Part shown: in pieces, positions 25,201-35,000 of the stretch | How the letters are laid out: each line of letters starts with the position of its first letter | Position numbering within the stretch: position 1 is the stretch's first letter | Origin: Sipunculus nudus | Lineage: Eukaryota; Annelida; Sipuncula; Golfingiida; Sipunculidae | DNA length: 64,000 nt | Direction of reading: 5' to 3' | NCBI GenBank assembly: GCA_026874595.1 | Contig: CM049306.1 | Location: 77,404,142 to 77,468,141 of the forward strand | Notes under the pieces: model-generated | The model's input: only the letters and a program-made list of their open reading frames with translations | Database searches by the model: none | What the model was told of the DNA's origin: nothing | Translations under genes and position numbers: made by a program

Positions 25201-26113
25201 GTTCTAGGTCATAGGTTGCAGGAGCCATTCCTCCCAACTACTGAATAGATAATAATGTATTATCTTCCACATAATTACCGGTAGTATGAGACAAATAATC
25301 CAAAATATGGCAAGACAGTTCACAATGACTGTGATATATTCGACAGTGGAGACCAGGGATCCAGTTGATGACATCAGTCAATGTGACGTCATACGTCATC
25401 GACTTATGTGACATCATTATTGTCCTGTGAACAGCTCTCGCAACCATGGGCATGGAAGACCTGTGTAGGAGCGTTTTGGGGGTTCATTTTAATAATTAGG
25501 TTAAAAGGGTGGAGCATATGATGTGGTGGATAGGTCAATTGGCAAACAAGCACTGGAAGCCCAACCCCCAGGCCTACAAATGAACAGAATGGGGAATAGA
25601 CTATGGAGTGTATTGCATTGGGATTAAAGTCAAGGTCAAAAATAAATATCAGGTGCAAATCTGTGACCTAGCAATAATATTGTGCCCAAATATCAGCTTT
25701 TGAAAATCAGTCATGTTTACCTTTATATGTCCACCCTCCTTAATTTTACCTGAATCTGAATATACAAATAAACTCTTCAAACCCGATAAGCCTCCCCTGC
25801 TACTTGGAGGGCCTTAATTATATATTAGCTGTGTTGTATTTGATCCCAAGTCATATTTAATCTGTAATTATATATGACATAGAGGTAGATTTCAGCTGTA
25901 GATAGACAATATGTATTGTCCCTCAGATCTTAGTTTTCGATTAATGGTAACATTTATTATAGAGCTGTTTTATAAATATAGTTATATTTGCTGTAGAGGT
26001 ATTTGTTCTTGTTTCACCAGGTGGAGGAAGCTACACAGGCAGTGACACAGGACGGGAGCAGTAATCGTCGTCTGTTAAGCACGGGCTCTGGCCGCGGGGA
26101 GGATTCAGACTGA
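2778..26113 (+). CDS. CADPS: Calcium-dependent secretion activator (CAPS/UNC-31), 3' part of gene, nine exons
   Basis: CADPS is a cytosolic and membrane-associated protein that primes dense-core vesicles for Ca2+-triggered exocytosis through phosphoinositide, syntaxin/SNARE and vesicle binding. The nine exons listed separately join in consistent phases and give about 285 residues ending in TGA. They align in order, with few gaps, to the C-terminal fifth of the vertebrate proteins (about 1350 residues): the end of the MUN region, then the C-terminal tail. Diagnostic stretches are LWKLDALQSFIKDLHWPE, HQYHTKSDE, LARYDEGSFFSSILS, ICDWLTDRLD-like WLTDRLDSSLHPYQL, and VEEATQAV. The upstream exons (C2, PH and most of MUN) lie left of the window. 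Every larger intron carries repeats. Identity is firm; CADPS and CADPS2 are one gene outside vertebrates. Confidence 0.95.
3652..3733 (+). pseudogene. Misplaced copy of an upstream CADPS exon (relic or poison exon)
   Basis: After a good acceptor (ACCTCCTATAG, AG at 3650-3651) one base is followed by 26 open codons: PFTWFSDLLVEHTEFFWTLF, then AVDKDA, then TAG at 3731. This is clearly homologous to the CADPS segment that in known CAPS proteins reads PF-WFSDL-VEH-E-FW-LF-VD and lies roughly 90 residues upstream of exon a. Here it lies downstream of exon a. No GT donor follows. Exon a ends in the phase this acceptor needs (AG plus G gives Arg), so inclusion would keep frame for 26 codons and then terminate. 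It is either a duplicated exon fragment or an alternative premature terminal exon. Confidence 0.75.
4099..4210 (+). CDS. CADPS: CADPS exon b
   Basis: This 112-nt exon has acceptor TTTTCTCAG at 4098 and donor CAG|GTCTGT at 4211. It completes Arg and encodes TLKAFEMWARKGGRGADYYI, then PTEMLVMMNVVIDFKNQ, parallel to vertebrate RTAFELKLQK and the downstream MFNV-VDAK segment. It ends in phase 0. The donor lacks the usual A at +3 but the reading frame and homology fix it. Confidence 0.92.
4211..5111. other. CADPS intron, unassigned 5' part
   Basis: This is intronic sequence with no coding homology. About 4480-5110 is richer in G and C than its surroundings (for example the ACCGGCCGGGCATCC segment near 4880) and may be an old mobile element, but I found no matching ends. 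Confidence 0.4.
5112..6423. mobile_element. Harbinger-like non-autonomous DNA transposon with TTA target duplication
   Basis: The termini are 41-bp inverted repeats differing at one base: AGTAGGCCGCACACAAAGCG from 5115, and its complement ending at 6420. Both are flanked by TTA (5112-5114 and 6421-6423), a 3-bp duplication of the TWA type known from PIF/Harbinger elements. The element proper is 5115-6420 (1306 bp). The ends are GC-rich with internal repeats of GGTCCGG/CCGGACC; the middle is AT-rich and holds a TA microsatellite. No transposase ORF is visible, so it must be mobilised in trans. Confidence 0.85.
5757..5825. repeat. (AT)n microsatellite
   Basis: About 34 uninterrupted AT dinucleotides lie inside the Harbinger-like element. 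The Ile/Tyr ORF across it is an artefact of the repeat. Confidence 0.95.
6509..6644. repeat. Foldback element with nested perfect palindrome
   Basis: The outer arms at 6510-6535 and 6618-6643 are 26-bp inverted repeats with one mismatch (ACACTCTTCATGCAGTGGTC at the left). Between them, off centre, lies a perfect 28-bp palindrome at 6578-6605 whose half is AAGCAGGCTTCAAT. The whole could form a long hairpin with a branch. It is probably a small MITE; no clear target duplication was found. Confidence 0.75.
7243..8353. mobile_element. hAT-like non-autonomous transposon with 8-bp target duplication
   Basis: Inverted termini AGACCTGCCAACC (from 7251) and GGTTGGCAGGTCT (to 8345) are flanked on both sides by the 8-bp GCATATGC (7243-7250 and 8346-8353). 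An 8-bp duplication is the hAT signature. Because the duplication is itself palindromic, the inverted match extends to 22 bp and the exact end is ambiguous by one base (CAGACC or AGACC). The 1095-bp interior has no transposase-like ORF. Confidence 0.82.
8501..8730. repeat. 30-bp minisatellite, about 7.6 units
   Basis: The unit is GTCAAAGTTGGGAACTCCCC plus TGTCACTAAT or TGTCACTGAT. Three central units (from 8561, 8591 and 8621) carry GGGAACTCCCC; flanking units have AGGAACTCCCC and the edge units are more diverged. Because 30 is a multiple of three, open frames run through it on both strands; these are not genes. Confidence 0.95.
8731..10942. other. CADPS intron, unassigned AT-rich part
   Basis: I recognise no gene or mobile element here. 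It contains a TA microsatellite (10145-10198) and a run of 15 G (10625-10639). The ORFs at 9739-10014 and 10405-10719 lack homology I can recognise and are chance openings in AT-rich DNA. Confidence 0.5.
10943..10981 (+). CDS. CADPS: CADPS exon c (39-nt micro-exon)
   Basis: Thirteen codons, SLKLCALDSGADM, have acceptor CAATCCCTACAG at 10942 and donor ATG|GTAAGT at 10982, phase 0 on both sides. They match vertebrate STKLCAL/STKLCSM followed by a short acidic stretch. The exon is much too short to be found by ORF length alone; it rests on the homology and the splice sites. Confidence 0.9.
11168..11471. repeat. GGTATGGTTCTCAGGCA MITE (copy 1)
   Basis: It begins GACCAAAAAA followed by GGTATAGTTCTCAGGCACCG, and ends with a decayed inverted copy before TTTTTTTTGGCCTAA. 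The interior matches the copy at 60132-60412 (TTTTCCCTGATCATATGACA, shared TTTTTATC after it). A run of 17 C (11221-11237) interrupts the left part. It has no coding capacity. Confidence 0.75.
12042..12116 (+). CDS. CADPS: CADPS exon d
   Basis: Twenty-five codons begin HQYHTKSDEFLEKVQIQMMK and end TLVEK. The acceptor is TATCTGTTGCAG at 12041 and the donor is AAG|GTGAGC at 12117, phase 0. They match vertebrate QYHSKIDELIE followed by a basic/hydrophobic helix ending LLVAKF or LLVSKF. Confidence 0.94.
12117..12782. other. CADPS intron, unassigned part
   Basis: Mostly unique-looking AT-rich sequence with a run of 15 C at 12445-12459. I see nothing else in it. Confidence 0.5.
12783..14103 (+). 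repeat. Palindromic-core tandem array, long copy (278-bp double units)
   Basis: Eight 12-bp palindromic cores related to GGTGGCGCCACC start at 12933, 13069, 13198, 13346, 13475, 13624, 13753 and 13902. After the first interval (136 bp) the spacings alternate 129, 148, 129, 149, 129, 149, so the true unit is a 278-bp dimer of two related halves. Three cores are exact. One half reads on from the core with TGTCATAAAATC-type sequence, the other with AGTTTTGCGTAT-type sequence. The array is an inverted, longer relative of 1352-2127. Confidence 0.85.
14390..14473 (+). CDS. CADPS: CADPS exon e
   Basis: Twenty-eight codons run LLMVLETTLSKLARYDEGSF then FSSILSLT. The acceptor is CTTGTGCTGCAG at 14389 and the donor is ACA|GTGAGT at 14474, phase 0. 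This is one of the best conserved stretches of CAPS proteins (L-KLSRYDEGT-FSS-LS-T). Confidence 0.95.
14697..17444 (+). mobile_element. GCGAACCTGTG-family element, full-length copy (family B, copy 2)
   Basis: It starts with GCGAACCTGTGAGCTTATGC (14697) and ends with CACAGGTTCGC (17415-17425) plus a conserved AGGCCTGTAGGCC tail to 17444. The inner termini are inverted repeats of 11 bp. The interior is non-coding and built of sub-repeats: GTCCGGCGTCCGGC near the start, an exact GGTGGCGCCACC at 15170, about four units of 170-190 bp between 15240 and 15920 (repeated AAACCACTGGGCCAAATTCT), and a CTCAGTGCAGCC-type block at 16600-17000. It looks like a non-autonomous DNA element; the superfamily is not identifiable by eye. 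Confidence 0.75.
17892..17999 (+). CDS. CADPS: CADPS exon f
   Basis: Thirty-six codons begin KPVNELGRAYVDFIRNNLDQ and continue IRQKIVDELFILNIFE. The acceptor is GTGATTATCAG at 17891 and the donor is GAG|GTGAAA at 18000, phase 0. They match vertebrate [20 protein letters not shown], then VNEEMYIERLFD. The vertebrate proteins have about ten more residues just before this point; I found no exon for them in the 14474-17891 intron. Confidence 0.92.
18098..18274. repeat. Pogo/Tigger-like MITE fragment
   Basis: It begins TACAGTAAAACCTTGCCGAA with a TA just before CAG, the usual start of pogo/Tigger-type termini, and ends near TTTTGAGGTTTGCTG, an approximate inverse. It contains two CGACCACCTCA-like direct repeats. 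It is short and decayed. Confidence 0.5.
18291..18680. repeat. Possible hAT-like MITE
   Basis: CAGGGATTCCACTGTTTCCC at 18291 and AGCCTCTTGGGAGTCCTG ending about 18680 are weakly inverted and resemble hAT termini. The interior repeats TTTCCTATAT-type segments. No clean 8-bp duplication is visible, so this is tentative. Confidence 0.35.
19158..19262 (+). CDS. CADPS: CADPS exon g
   Basis: Thirty-five codons read QWYSGQMKIMCDWLTDRLDS, then SLHPYQLTCLMTMNR. The acceptor is TTAACCACAG at 19157 and the donor is AGG|GTAGGT at 19263, phase 0. They match vertebrate [20 protein letters not shown] and the following QLHIYQLKTL segment. Confidence 0.95.
19515..19601 (+). CDS. CADPS: CADPS exon h
   Basis: Twenty-nine codons read KCYSDFELQGVPEGVLNSKT, then YQTICSRLQ. 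The acceptor is TCTCAAACAG at 19514 and the donor is CAG|GTATAA at 19602, phase 0. They match vertebrate [20 protein letters not shown], then YETIRNRLT. The next exon may be either the one at 26021 or the short one at 20469. Confidence 0.95.
19642..20022. repeat. hAT-like MITE with TAGGGCTGTAA ends
   Basis: TAGGGCTGTAATGATA at 19642 and its inverse GTTACAGCCCTA ending at 20022 bound 381 bp of non-coding sequence. Termini of this type (TAGGGCTGTAACGAT) are known from hAT-derived MITEs in animals. The flanks are AT-rich, so an 8-bp duplication cannot be judged. Confidence 0.65.
20469..20492 (+). CDS. CADPS: Candidate alternative last coding exon of CADPS
   Basis: A T-rich tract and TTTATGTACACAG (AG at 20467-20468) precede seven codons, AEQIEDL, and TAG. 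The phase matches exon h (phase 0), so splicing h to here would replace the VEEATQ... tail with a shorter acidic one. The first AATAAA downstream is at about 21010. The support is only splice-site quality, frame and the acidic character shared with the main tail; transcripts would decide. Confidence 0.35.
   Translation, partial: AEQIEDL
20493..22530. other. CADPS intron, unassigned part
   Basis: AT-rich sequence without recognisable exons or repeats apart from short AT stretches. Confidence 0.45.
22531..25176 (+). mobile_element. GCTCAGCTGA-family element, full-length copy (family A, copy 2)
   Basis: It starts TTTTAGCTCAGCTAACTATA (22531) followed by a GTCCGTCC-rich block (22575-22615), and ends with AGCTGAGCGCCGTGACCCAT and GGGTCCCTTG at about 25170. 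The interior is non-coding and internally duplicated: the TTCGGCATAATGTTAGATGT to CAAACTTTGACCATGGCA segment recurs 600-700 bp later (22660-23130 and 23345-23815). It lies in the intron before the last CADPS exon. Confidence 0.75.
26021..26113 (+). CDS. CADPS: CADPS last coding exon (exon i)
   Basis: Thirty codons begin VEEATQAVTQDGSSNRRLLS and end GRGEDSD with TGA at 26111. The acceptor is CTTGTTTCACCAG at 26020, phase 0. VEEAT is identical to the vertebrate RLTVEEATASVSEGG segment, and both proteins end in acidic residues. The tail is low in hydrophobics and presumably flexible. Confidence 0.94.
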   Translation: MEEATQAVTQDGSSNRRLLSTGSGRGEDSD

Positions 26114-29100
26114 GCGCACGTCACCCTCCAGCCTAGCACCACTGCAGGAATCTCCCCCGTTCACGACTGACACTGATTCACCGCACTCCTGTCTGTATGA
26201 TACAGCCGGGAGTCCGAGTGCTAGTGTTCTGTGTGTATGTATGCATATATGATAGAATTGTCGATGATCAAGAGAGGTTGATATTGTGCTGATTCAAGGC
26301 AAGTGAATTGACTGGCCACCATAGCCATGTGTCCTTGTCTTCCTTCTTATCCCAGCTGCCAAGGTCAGGGTCAAGGTCATGGAGTTGACCTTTTTATTTG
26401 TCAAAACTAACACCAGTTGTTGCACTCACAAAGTGCCTGTAGTTTACACAGTTGATGTGCTTTGTATTCGTAATCTGCCTGCTCGCACTGAACACTTCCG
26501 TATATCATGCGTGTTAGTCAGAGCATCATTCTTTACCCAGAGAAAATAACACCACAGATTTACTAAAGATATCGAAATACATTTCTCTTCACACAGTAAG
26601 AGCCTGTGAGATAGGTGTTCTAGCATCAGTTAGTTACAGAGAACAAAAGTTTTATTCTTCATCATTCAGATTACTATGCTATCAGCTGACAGGTCTTGCA
26701 TCACTGTACACTGTATTTAGTAGTGATCTTGTGCAGCAGTGACAATGAGCCTTGGGGCCAGTCAGTTTAATTGCCTTTAGCATAACAAAAAATGTGTTGA
26801 CACTGCAGTTTCCATGCTACTGTAATTCTAGTCATCAGAGGATCCATGACTGTCACAAATGTAATAACCCACGACTCTGAATGTGTAAGTCTGTGATAGT
26901 TACAGGTAGAGACTTTAAGAGATGTGGACACTTTCTATGATAGTAATAGAAACTATGAAAGTTGGCAGCAGTGCCCACAAGAAGCACACACAATCTTGTG
27001 ACAGTTGACATCAGTAACTCACTTTCAAATGTGGAATCTATCAGAGTCGACATGCAGCAGTGCCTGTATCAGTCACATGTAGATGGCTTGCATGTTGCAA
27101 GTAAAATGCAATTATGAAATTGATGATGGACAAGAAGTAATGAATGCATGCAATTACTGTGTGTTTACTGGTCTGCTAAAACATGCAAAGCATGAATCAG
27201 TTATTTGCACCCATGACATGAAACACCCATTTAATTCCCAAAACTAACAAAAGATGATCATTGATCTTATCTTTTGTAGATTCATAGATACAGTTTCATT
27301 CATTTATTTAATAGTCATAGAAGTTATCGTGACATTAGTGTTTTATTTTGCAGTTGGTTCATTTGCAAACGCAGCAGTCGTTTATGATGGCCATCTTATG
27401 CTGCCATCTGGAGGCTATAGCAGAAACCAAGCTGAGCATAATGGTCATCAGAGTAGGTCACCTATGGCCAATTTGCGCATTACTCTCAAACTTATCATGT
27501 ATTTATTATCATTACAGTCTGGTTAGTGGGGCTATAGCCTGCTGCCATGGGTGTAGACTGGTGGTATGGTCTATAGCTCCATTTAGTTCTTGGATTGTTG
27601 CGGAATCCACAACTGGGATACATCAACTCTTTTGATGGAGAGGAGCAGAGCAAATTGGAATAAAGCATTTTGGAAAGAGACAAGTTCTTGGACAAAATTT
27701 GTTTAACTTTTGAAAGTGTTTGCCTCAGGTGTAGTCCATGGCAAACTGGTCCTCTGTTTTAAAATAATATTCTATTATTTGGAGCAAGCCATTTGTGGGT
27801 CTCGGTGGCCACTCTAACCCATTGGTTAGTTTAGTGTGCTTGCATGTACTGAACAATATTAGAAAGAACTGGAAGTTCCTTGTGACCTCTGACCAGGTCA
27901 TGAAGGCACGAGTTTCTTATGTGATTTCCAATTTCTGGCCAATTTAAATAGTGAACACATGGTCGCCTACGGACTTCATCGTCAGCATCCCTGACATCTT
28001 CATAAGAACACGCGAGCTGCTGTGGTATGATTCTGGTACATGTGTGAGCTTGTGCAAAAATAAGAAAGCTGGCTTTTGGGTACATGAAGCAAACATATTC
28101 ACTTATGTGATAAAGTCATACAGAAATAAAAATAGACATACTGGTATCCAAAGATCTTTACTTATTAACTGATGTCAGTTTTGGCAAGAAGGACTAAAAT
28201 CTTGGTTTTGGCGATTAATTTGTTAAGTGGGTGTTTCATCATATGCCTTGTTTTGGGTGTTTTTGCGGACCATTTTGTCATTAATTGTACATAGAGTGTG
28301 TACCTGAGACTTGAGCGCTTGGTCTTGTGGTGATCCAATTATGTGTGCCACAGGTTATATGAATGCAACCAAGATATGCGTAGAACAGTATAAATATACA
28401 ACCACTCTGTTATTCTGTATATTTTCATGCTGGCATGAATAAACATGCATGGATCAAAGGAATAAGTCAAACCACTATATAAATACATCACTATTGTACA
28501 CAAACAGATTACATCAAAAAAGGTCCTTAATAAAAATTGGCAGACCCTTGCAAGTAAAACATGCTCCACCAAACAGTTTACATGTCTTTTTTTTTTAGCC
28601 AATGATATTTTTTTTTATTTTAGTATATCAGAGCTTTACAGAATGAACAATACAGATGATCAATTACAAAACTATCAGTCATGGATTCTAGCATAGTTCT
28701 ATGTATACACCTGTCATGTGAAGACTCTTCAAGGCATAAATGACCATCCTTTGTTTGCTCTCTTTATTTCTCTTAAACCACACAGGCTAACCAAAATCTT
28801 AATTTTCTTTACATTTTAGTTTTTTGCACAAATTTATTAATGTTTTACCTATGTTTTTATGAGTATGATTTCATGTGGAATATTTTTTCTAGAGTTTTAA
28901 TTTATTCTGATTTATACACATACATATTATCTATTTTTACCATTTTATTCAGCTTGGCCTATTGACAGGGATTTAGATGCTTTCAGCATTATCTAGACTA
29001 GCTAGATCTGAATGTATTTTCATATATCTCTTAGGACTTCATATAAGGAAACATTATTTGAGTAAAAACTTGAATCTCCTATCATATGCAGTTGTGACCA

Positions 29101-31855
29101 GATATTATTAACAGAGAACACTAACAGGTCTTCATGAAATTTGTTTCCTAAGTAGCAGAATGTTTGTTGGAATATCTTGCAAACTTTATGTGGACTGTTA
29201 ACACATATTTACATGAAACCTGCCAGTCTTTATTTCTATGTAATATATATTCATACTTTGGTCATTTAAAGAAATTCTATATACTTTTAGTGTAATGCTG
29301 ACTCTACACTTTAGCTAGATGTTCAGAAACCACTGCCAGAATGTTTAAAGATCCCCTCTGAGTATAGTTTTGTATGTATTATTGTTAATCCAATTTTATA
29401 ACTGTATAACTATGTATGAGCAGAGATGGAGCATTGTAGCAATGTTTACATGGGGAAATTATAATGTGGTAGAATAGTTTTAGAAATGCTCTTAATTAAC
29501 CTTAGAGATATTAAAAATATCTGAAGTAGGCCACACCAAAATATCAAATGCCCTATGGACTCTTGGAAAAAAAATATTCAGGAAGCAAGCATTTGTTCAT
29601 TTTTTTTTTCTTCTTTTTCGCCTGAGATTTATAAGTCAAAATAAAATGTTACCTTGGCAGATTGCAGGAATTATACAAAGATGTCCACTGATTATTGAAT
29701 TTGGGTATATGAGCAACATCAAGTTCGATTTCATTTTTCTTTATATAAATGAAAATTTTGCATTATTTATACACAGTGATCTCTTTTAAGATATTGTGGC
29801 AAGAACACCACCTAGCAACATTATGGTAATACTGAGAAATTTTCACCCAGCCACCTCAAAATTAAAAGTGATCCATGAAAATAACACCTGCAATTCCTCA
29901 GATGTCCACCCAGATGTTTTATCATGGATAAATGAAACTCTTTTTAACTATGTTATACAGGTGTTCATGAATCTTCTAGACATTGTCTCCGAGCTTTTTA
30001 CAGTGTTTATATAGTGTATAAACATTTTTGTAGTAAATGCTGGTTATAGTAAGTGCCAGTGCTCCTTTCTCCTAAGAATAGATATAGTCCAAAGATATGT
30101 GATATACACTGTTGTGTAACCTAGTCATATAAATATAAATATTGTTCTGTAAAACTATTCTTCTGTGACCTGAAAATGCTGTGCCATATCCAGTGGAACA
30201 TTAACAATTCTAATCATTCATCTAAAGCAGAAAGTAAAATGACATTCCTTGTTAAGTTTTAGATATAAATGATCTTTATAAAAATGATCAGAAGTTTATG
30301 TAGGTCTGTAGACAAATACACGTTAGATATTAAAAAAAAAGGATCAGAACTTAATAGTCATTCTTCCTGCAGACAGTGTCACCATGTATTGTCTGTGATG
30401 TATTTGAAAAAAATGGCATGCCATACATTCCTCTTTAAATTGGCCTCATGTACTTATTTTCTTTCTAGTTTTTAGGGTGACTTCCTTTTCTAATAGTTTT
30501 TAGGGTTACTTATTTTACATGTAGCTGTGTAACACCTTCATGGGGTGCATCCTCTAGTAAGTTGACCTTTTAAAATGAAATGTTTTTATTGGGTTTGCAT
30601 CTCAGTTTTATGCTCCTTTCTCACCAAGGCCTTGCATAGAAGAATTTAATTCTAGAAAATATAGTGTGGGTCAAATTTTCTACTCCTTTCATTGCTACAA
30701 GTTGGGAGAATTAATACATAGTGACCTACGGTCTGCATCCTATATCTGTTTAAGGGTAAATGTGTTTCAATTTTTCCTTGATAGGTTATTAGCTGCTTTT
30801 CTTTAATATTATTTTTCTAGTTACCTAAAATGTAAAATTCAGTATAGGCCTACACTGGAGTTCCTCCCATTAAATTAAATTACAAAGTCTGATCAGCTGA
30901 AAATATTCAAATATTACTCTAAATATTAATACTGATAGCTAGTTCATCAAGACACACCCATCTAAATGTGACATGAATTTATTTTATAATCTAACAATGT
31001 GATCAAGATCATGTTAATAAGGTGTTAACATTGATATTTTAAAATATTTTTTCTGTATGCCAGTTGAGGTCCAGCATTATATATATATGTACCTATGTGT
31101 TCTTAAATTCCATTTAAAAATCTCATCCTCTGTTGGATAAATCCACAGTTTAACTTGGATGTGTAGTTTCATAGTTTGTCTGTACAGATTACAATATACT
31201 GTCGATCCATTCCCCGATTCCCACTTCTTCGTCACGTATGTACAGGTTTTGTCAACTTAAGATGTAATATAGACAGATTGGTAGTTTCTGGTTCAGAGTT
31301 ATTATATATATGTATCATATGGGGATAGAACTATCGATTTTGTACAATGATGTGGATAATATATAGTGTATAAATATATTTAAAAAGACATCTATACATC
31401 TACAGAAAAATAACTATATACATATTAGCTAAGACTTCCAGATTTTATAGATGATAATTATGTGTATATATTATTCATTATATGCCCATGTATCTGAATC
31501 AAATAGCTATACTGGGATGCAACATATGAAATTATACATCATATGTATGTATTTGTGACTATACTAGTCAAAGTGAGTCTGACCAGACTGCGGTCGGTTG
31601 TCTAGTTGGCACAATTTTACTTTCTTCTTGTCATGTCGTTCACTTGCATGCCATGTGTTGTACACTTTCACCATAGAATATATACATATATATATATATA
31701 CACACACACATAAACACTTGAGTCTATTGTATATTATTGGTGGTGCCACACATCCGCCCCACACCCAATACAGAGATCTTAAACGTGTTTTGCAGTTAAA
31801 TAAAAGTGCCAGTAAAATTTGTTCTGTGTTTCTATCAACAATGTGTTGTGTTTGA
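26114..31855 (+). other. CADPS 3' UTR and downstream flank (extent uncertain)
   Basis: This is 5.7 kb of AT-rich, mostly non-repetitive sequence between the CADPS stop and the first large downstream element. Candidate AATAAA signals occur at 27659, about 28125, 28437 and 31799. Absence of repeats over this length, unlike everything around it, fits a long transcribed 3' UTR, but the actual cleavage site cannot be read from sequence. ORFs inside are short and unrecognised. Confidence 0.5.
31799..31804 (+). terminator. CADPS: Candidate distal poly(A) signal
   Basis: AATAAA is followed 20-50 bases later by a GT-rich stretch (TTCTGTGTTTC, then TGTGTTGTGTTTG). It is the last such signal before the repeat-dense intergenic region, which makes it the best candidate for the longest CADPS transcript. 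Confidence 0.35.
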
Positions 31856-32048
31856 TGGGAAGTATCTATTTATGAAACGTTTCCTGACGGTGTGGTTTTG
31901 TTTTCTAAGATGTATATATGTATTTAATTGCCTTTGCTATCAGTGTCGGATCCAGAGGGGCGGCTCCCTGTTGAGCTGCAATATCTCTCATTTTATCTAA
32001 TTTTCAATTTTCATAATTCTTTTTATTAATCAACAGTTAGATTTATTA

Positions 32049-35000
32049 GCGAACCTGTGAGCTTATGCGATGGTGTGGCGTCGTCCGTCGTCTGTACGTT
32101 AACCCATACTATCTTAAAAACGGCAAGAGTTAGCATCACGAAATTTCTGCAAAAATAATTAGTCATATAAAAAACTCTATCGGATTTTGCTTATTTTTTG
32201 GCCAACTGCATTTTCTTAGATTTTATAGGGAAAAAGCTAAAAAAGCTTTAAAAAAATCTTCTTCTCTGAAACTGTTCAGCCAAATTGTCCAATATTTCAT
32301 AGAAATGATCCCTAGAACAATCTCTCTCAAGTTTGTTCGAATGGTTTAAGTTCGGTGACTTTTGACCGAGTTACAGATTGTTGAACTTAGTCATCTGTCC
32401 AAAAAAGTATACTAAAATTACAATCTTAGAAACGGCTGGAGCTATCATCATCAAATTTTATGCTAATGTTGGTCACATGAGTCATATCTGAAATTGAGGT
32501 ATTGATGGCGCCACCTGCATCAGCCTTTTTTTGTACGGGGGTCATCAGTGCCCATATCATACTGACAGCTACAAAAAACTTCTTCTCTGAAACCACTGGC
32601 CCAAATTCATAAATCTCACACATTAATTATCCTTAGATGTTGATAATTCAAGTTTGTTCAAATGGTTTCGGTTCAGTGATTTTTGGCTGAGTTATGGGAA
32701 GCTTAACTTAGCCATTTTGCTTTATTTTCCCATATGAGTTATAAACCTGCAAAACGTTTTTTTGACTGACACCACTGAGGCCAATTTGTTTAATATTTTA
32801 CAAGAATAATCGCCTGAATAATTCTTATAATAATAAATTGTCTTTTATGGTTCCGAAGAATGAATTTTGGCTGAATAATAAAAATTGAATTGAGTCATTT
32901 TACCATAAATGTTAGCTGTGTTAAGCAGATACATCTAGCCTGGAACCAGTTTATCAGCATCCGTTACATCATGCCTCCAGACATTTAGATTTAGGTTATC
33001 TTAGGTTAATATTGACAAGAATGTTTTTAAAAACTTTTAAAAATGTAGATTTATGATTTTAGATATTCCTCATGCCAGGCAATGTTTACAATCACAGGTA
33101 TACGTAAACTCATACTATTGGATTGACTGGAACTAGCATCATGAAATTTAATGCAAAAAATTATCCATCTGAAAAAATTTGCATTTTCTCAGATTTTATA
33201 GAGAAAAAGCTAAAAAAACCTTAAAAAATCTCCTCCGAAACGGTCAAGCCAGTTTGTTCAATATTTCACAGAAATAATCTTTTATATCATCTCTCTCAAG
33301 TTTATTCAAATTGTTCAAGTTCAGTGAATTTTTGCCGAATTACAGGAAGTTTAACCTAGTCATCTGTCCGAAAAAGCATACTAAAATGACAATCTCAGAA
33401 ACGGCCGGAGCCATGATCACCAAATTTTCTGCCAGTGTTGGTCACATGAGCCATATATGAAATTCAGGTATTGGTGGTCACCTGCATTGACCTTTTTTTG
33501 TACGGGGGTCATTGGTCATCTGTACATTAACCCCTAATTTCTCAGAATAGCAGGAACTACCATCCCCAGATTTTATGCAATAATCTGTCGTATATCAAAT
33601 GTTGTGGGATTCACCTTATTTATGAAAAAAACTGCATCTTTTATTATTCTAGCTATTTTGATAAAAAGTATGAATATGTCAGCTTGAAAAAATGCATTTT
33701 AGCCTAAGTCTTTCAGTATGTGTAAACAGATTTGCCAACAGGCTAAGGTTGTGTCTGTATATTTAAATAGGTTAAGATACTGCCAACTGTTTCAGATTTG
33801 GCAACAGATCAAGAGTTCATTCAGTGCAGCCAGATGTAGGTCAAGAGTTCTGTCAGTGCAACCAAGCACAAGGCATGTGATCCCCTCATGGGTGACATGT
33901 GAACACCTCATGGGCACCATGTGATCACCTCATTGGTGTCATGCCTCTCAGGGCTGCATATGGAGCCAATCTATTTATAGCTTTGGCAGACTGCCAACTG
34001 TATCATATTAGGCAACAGGTCAAGAGTTCTCTCAGTGCAGCCAGATACAGGTCAAAAGTTCACCCAGTCTAGCCAGGTGCAGGTCATGAGTTCACTCAGT
34101 GCAGTAGCCTGAGCAAGCAAATTTGTCACAGTTCACTCGGGGCAACTGCCTTTCTCACCTAAGCGTGGTCAGCCCCATGCATCAGACTTAAGGTAAGTTT
34201 GATGTATTGGCCTGATAATTTGACCTGTCTATGTGTCTTTGATGGGTTTTTCGTTCACAAGACAGGTGTCACCACCTACAATGACTTTTGCACAGTGTGT
34301 GACTTTTGTCCCTGCTTAATTCTATAGAGGAATTTGATATATCATCCTGAAATTGGGCATATTTATACCTATCGAATAGCTTTGTCTTATACAAGACTGG
34401 TGGTGCCACCTACAATAATTTTTGCACAGTGTGAGTTCCTACTTATTTCTCAGGAGGGGTTTGATATATCAGTCTGAACTTGGGCATATGTATATATCTC
34501 TGGTAGCTTCGTTGTATACAAGACTGGTGGTGCCAGCTACTATAATATTTAGGTCAGCTGACTGTAAGTCAACTGAGGTGTAGGAATGGCGCTTTGTCCG
34601 TCGTCCATACGGATATCCGGCCGTCCGTTAGCAGGGCACAAATCGTAACAGCTGGTCCTAGAAGCTTCTTAGTGATAATCCAGGGAGGTCAATAAAAAAT
34701 CTCCTTGGAAACCTGAAATTAGGTCACTGCGACCTATATCCTTTGAGCTACGGGGCCTGAAAGTACCCCCTAGAATAGTAAGAAATTTGATACAAAACCT
34801 CCAATATCTTGATAATTAATGCATGGTTTGTCATGAAACTTGCCTTGAATATTGACCATGACTAGTTTTGTTAGTTCCTGAAACGTTGTGGCGCCACCGG
34901 TATTTTTCTATTTTAACGAATATTTTTCTATTTATTTACTAAAAATAAACTTGCTTCAAACTTGATTTAATAATGACCAACCACATAAGTAAATTCATTT

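Noticed and set aside
27254-27635. Two overlapping ORFs of 90 and 95 codons
   Set aside because: Located in the probable CADPS 3' UTR, no recognisable homology, and two competing frames.
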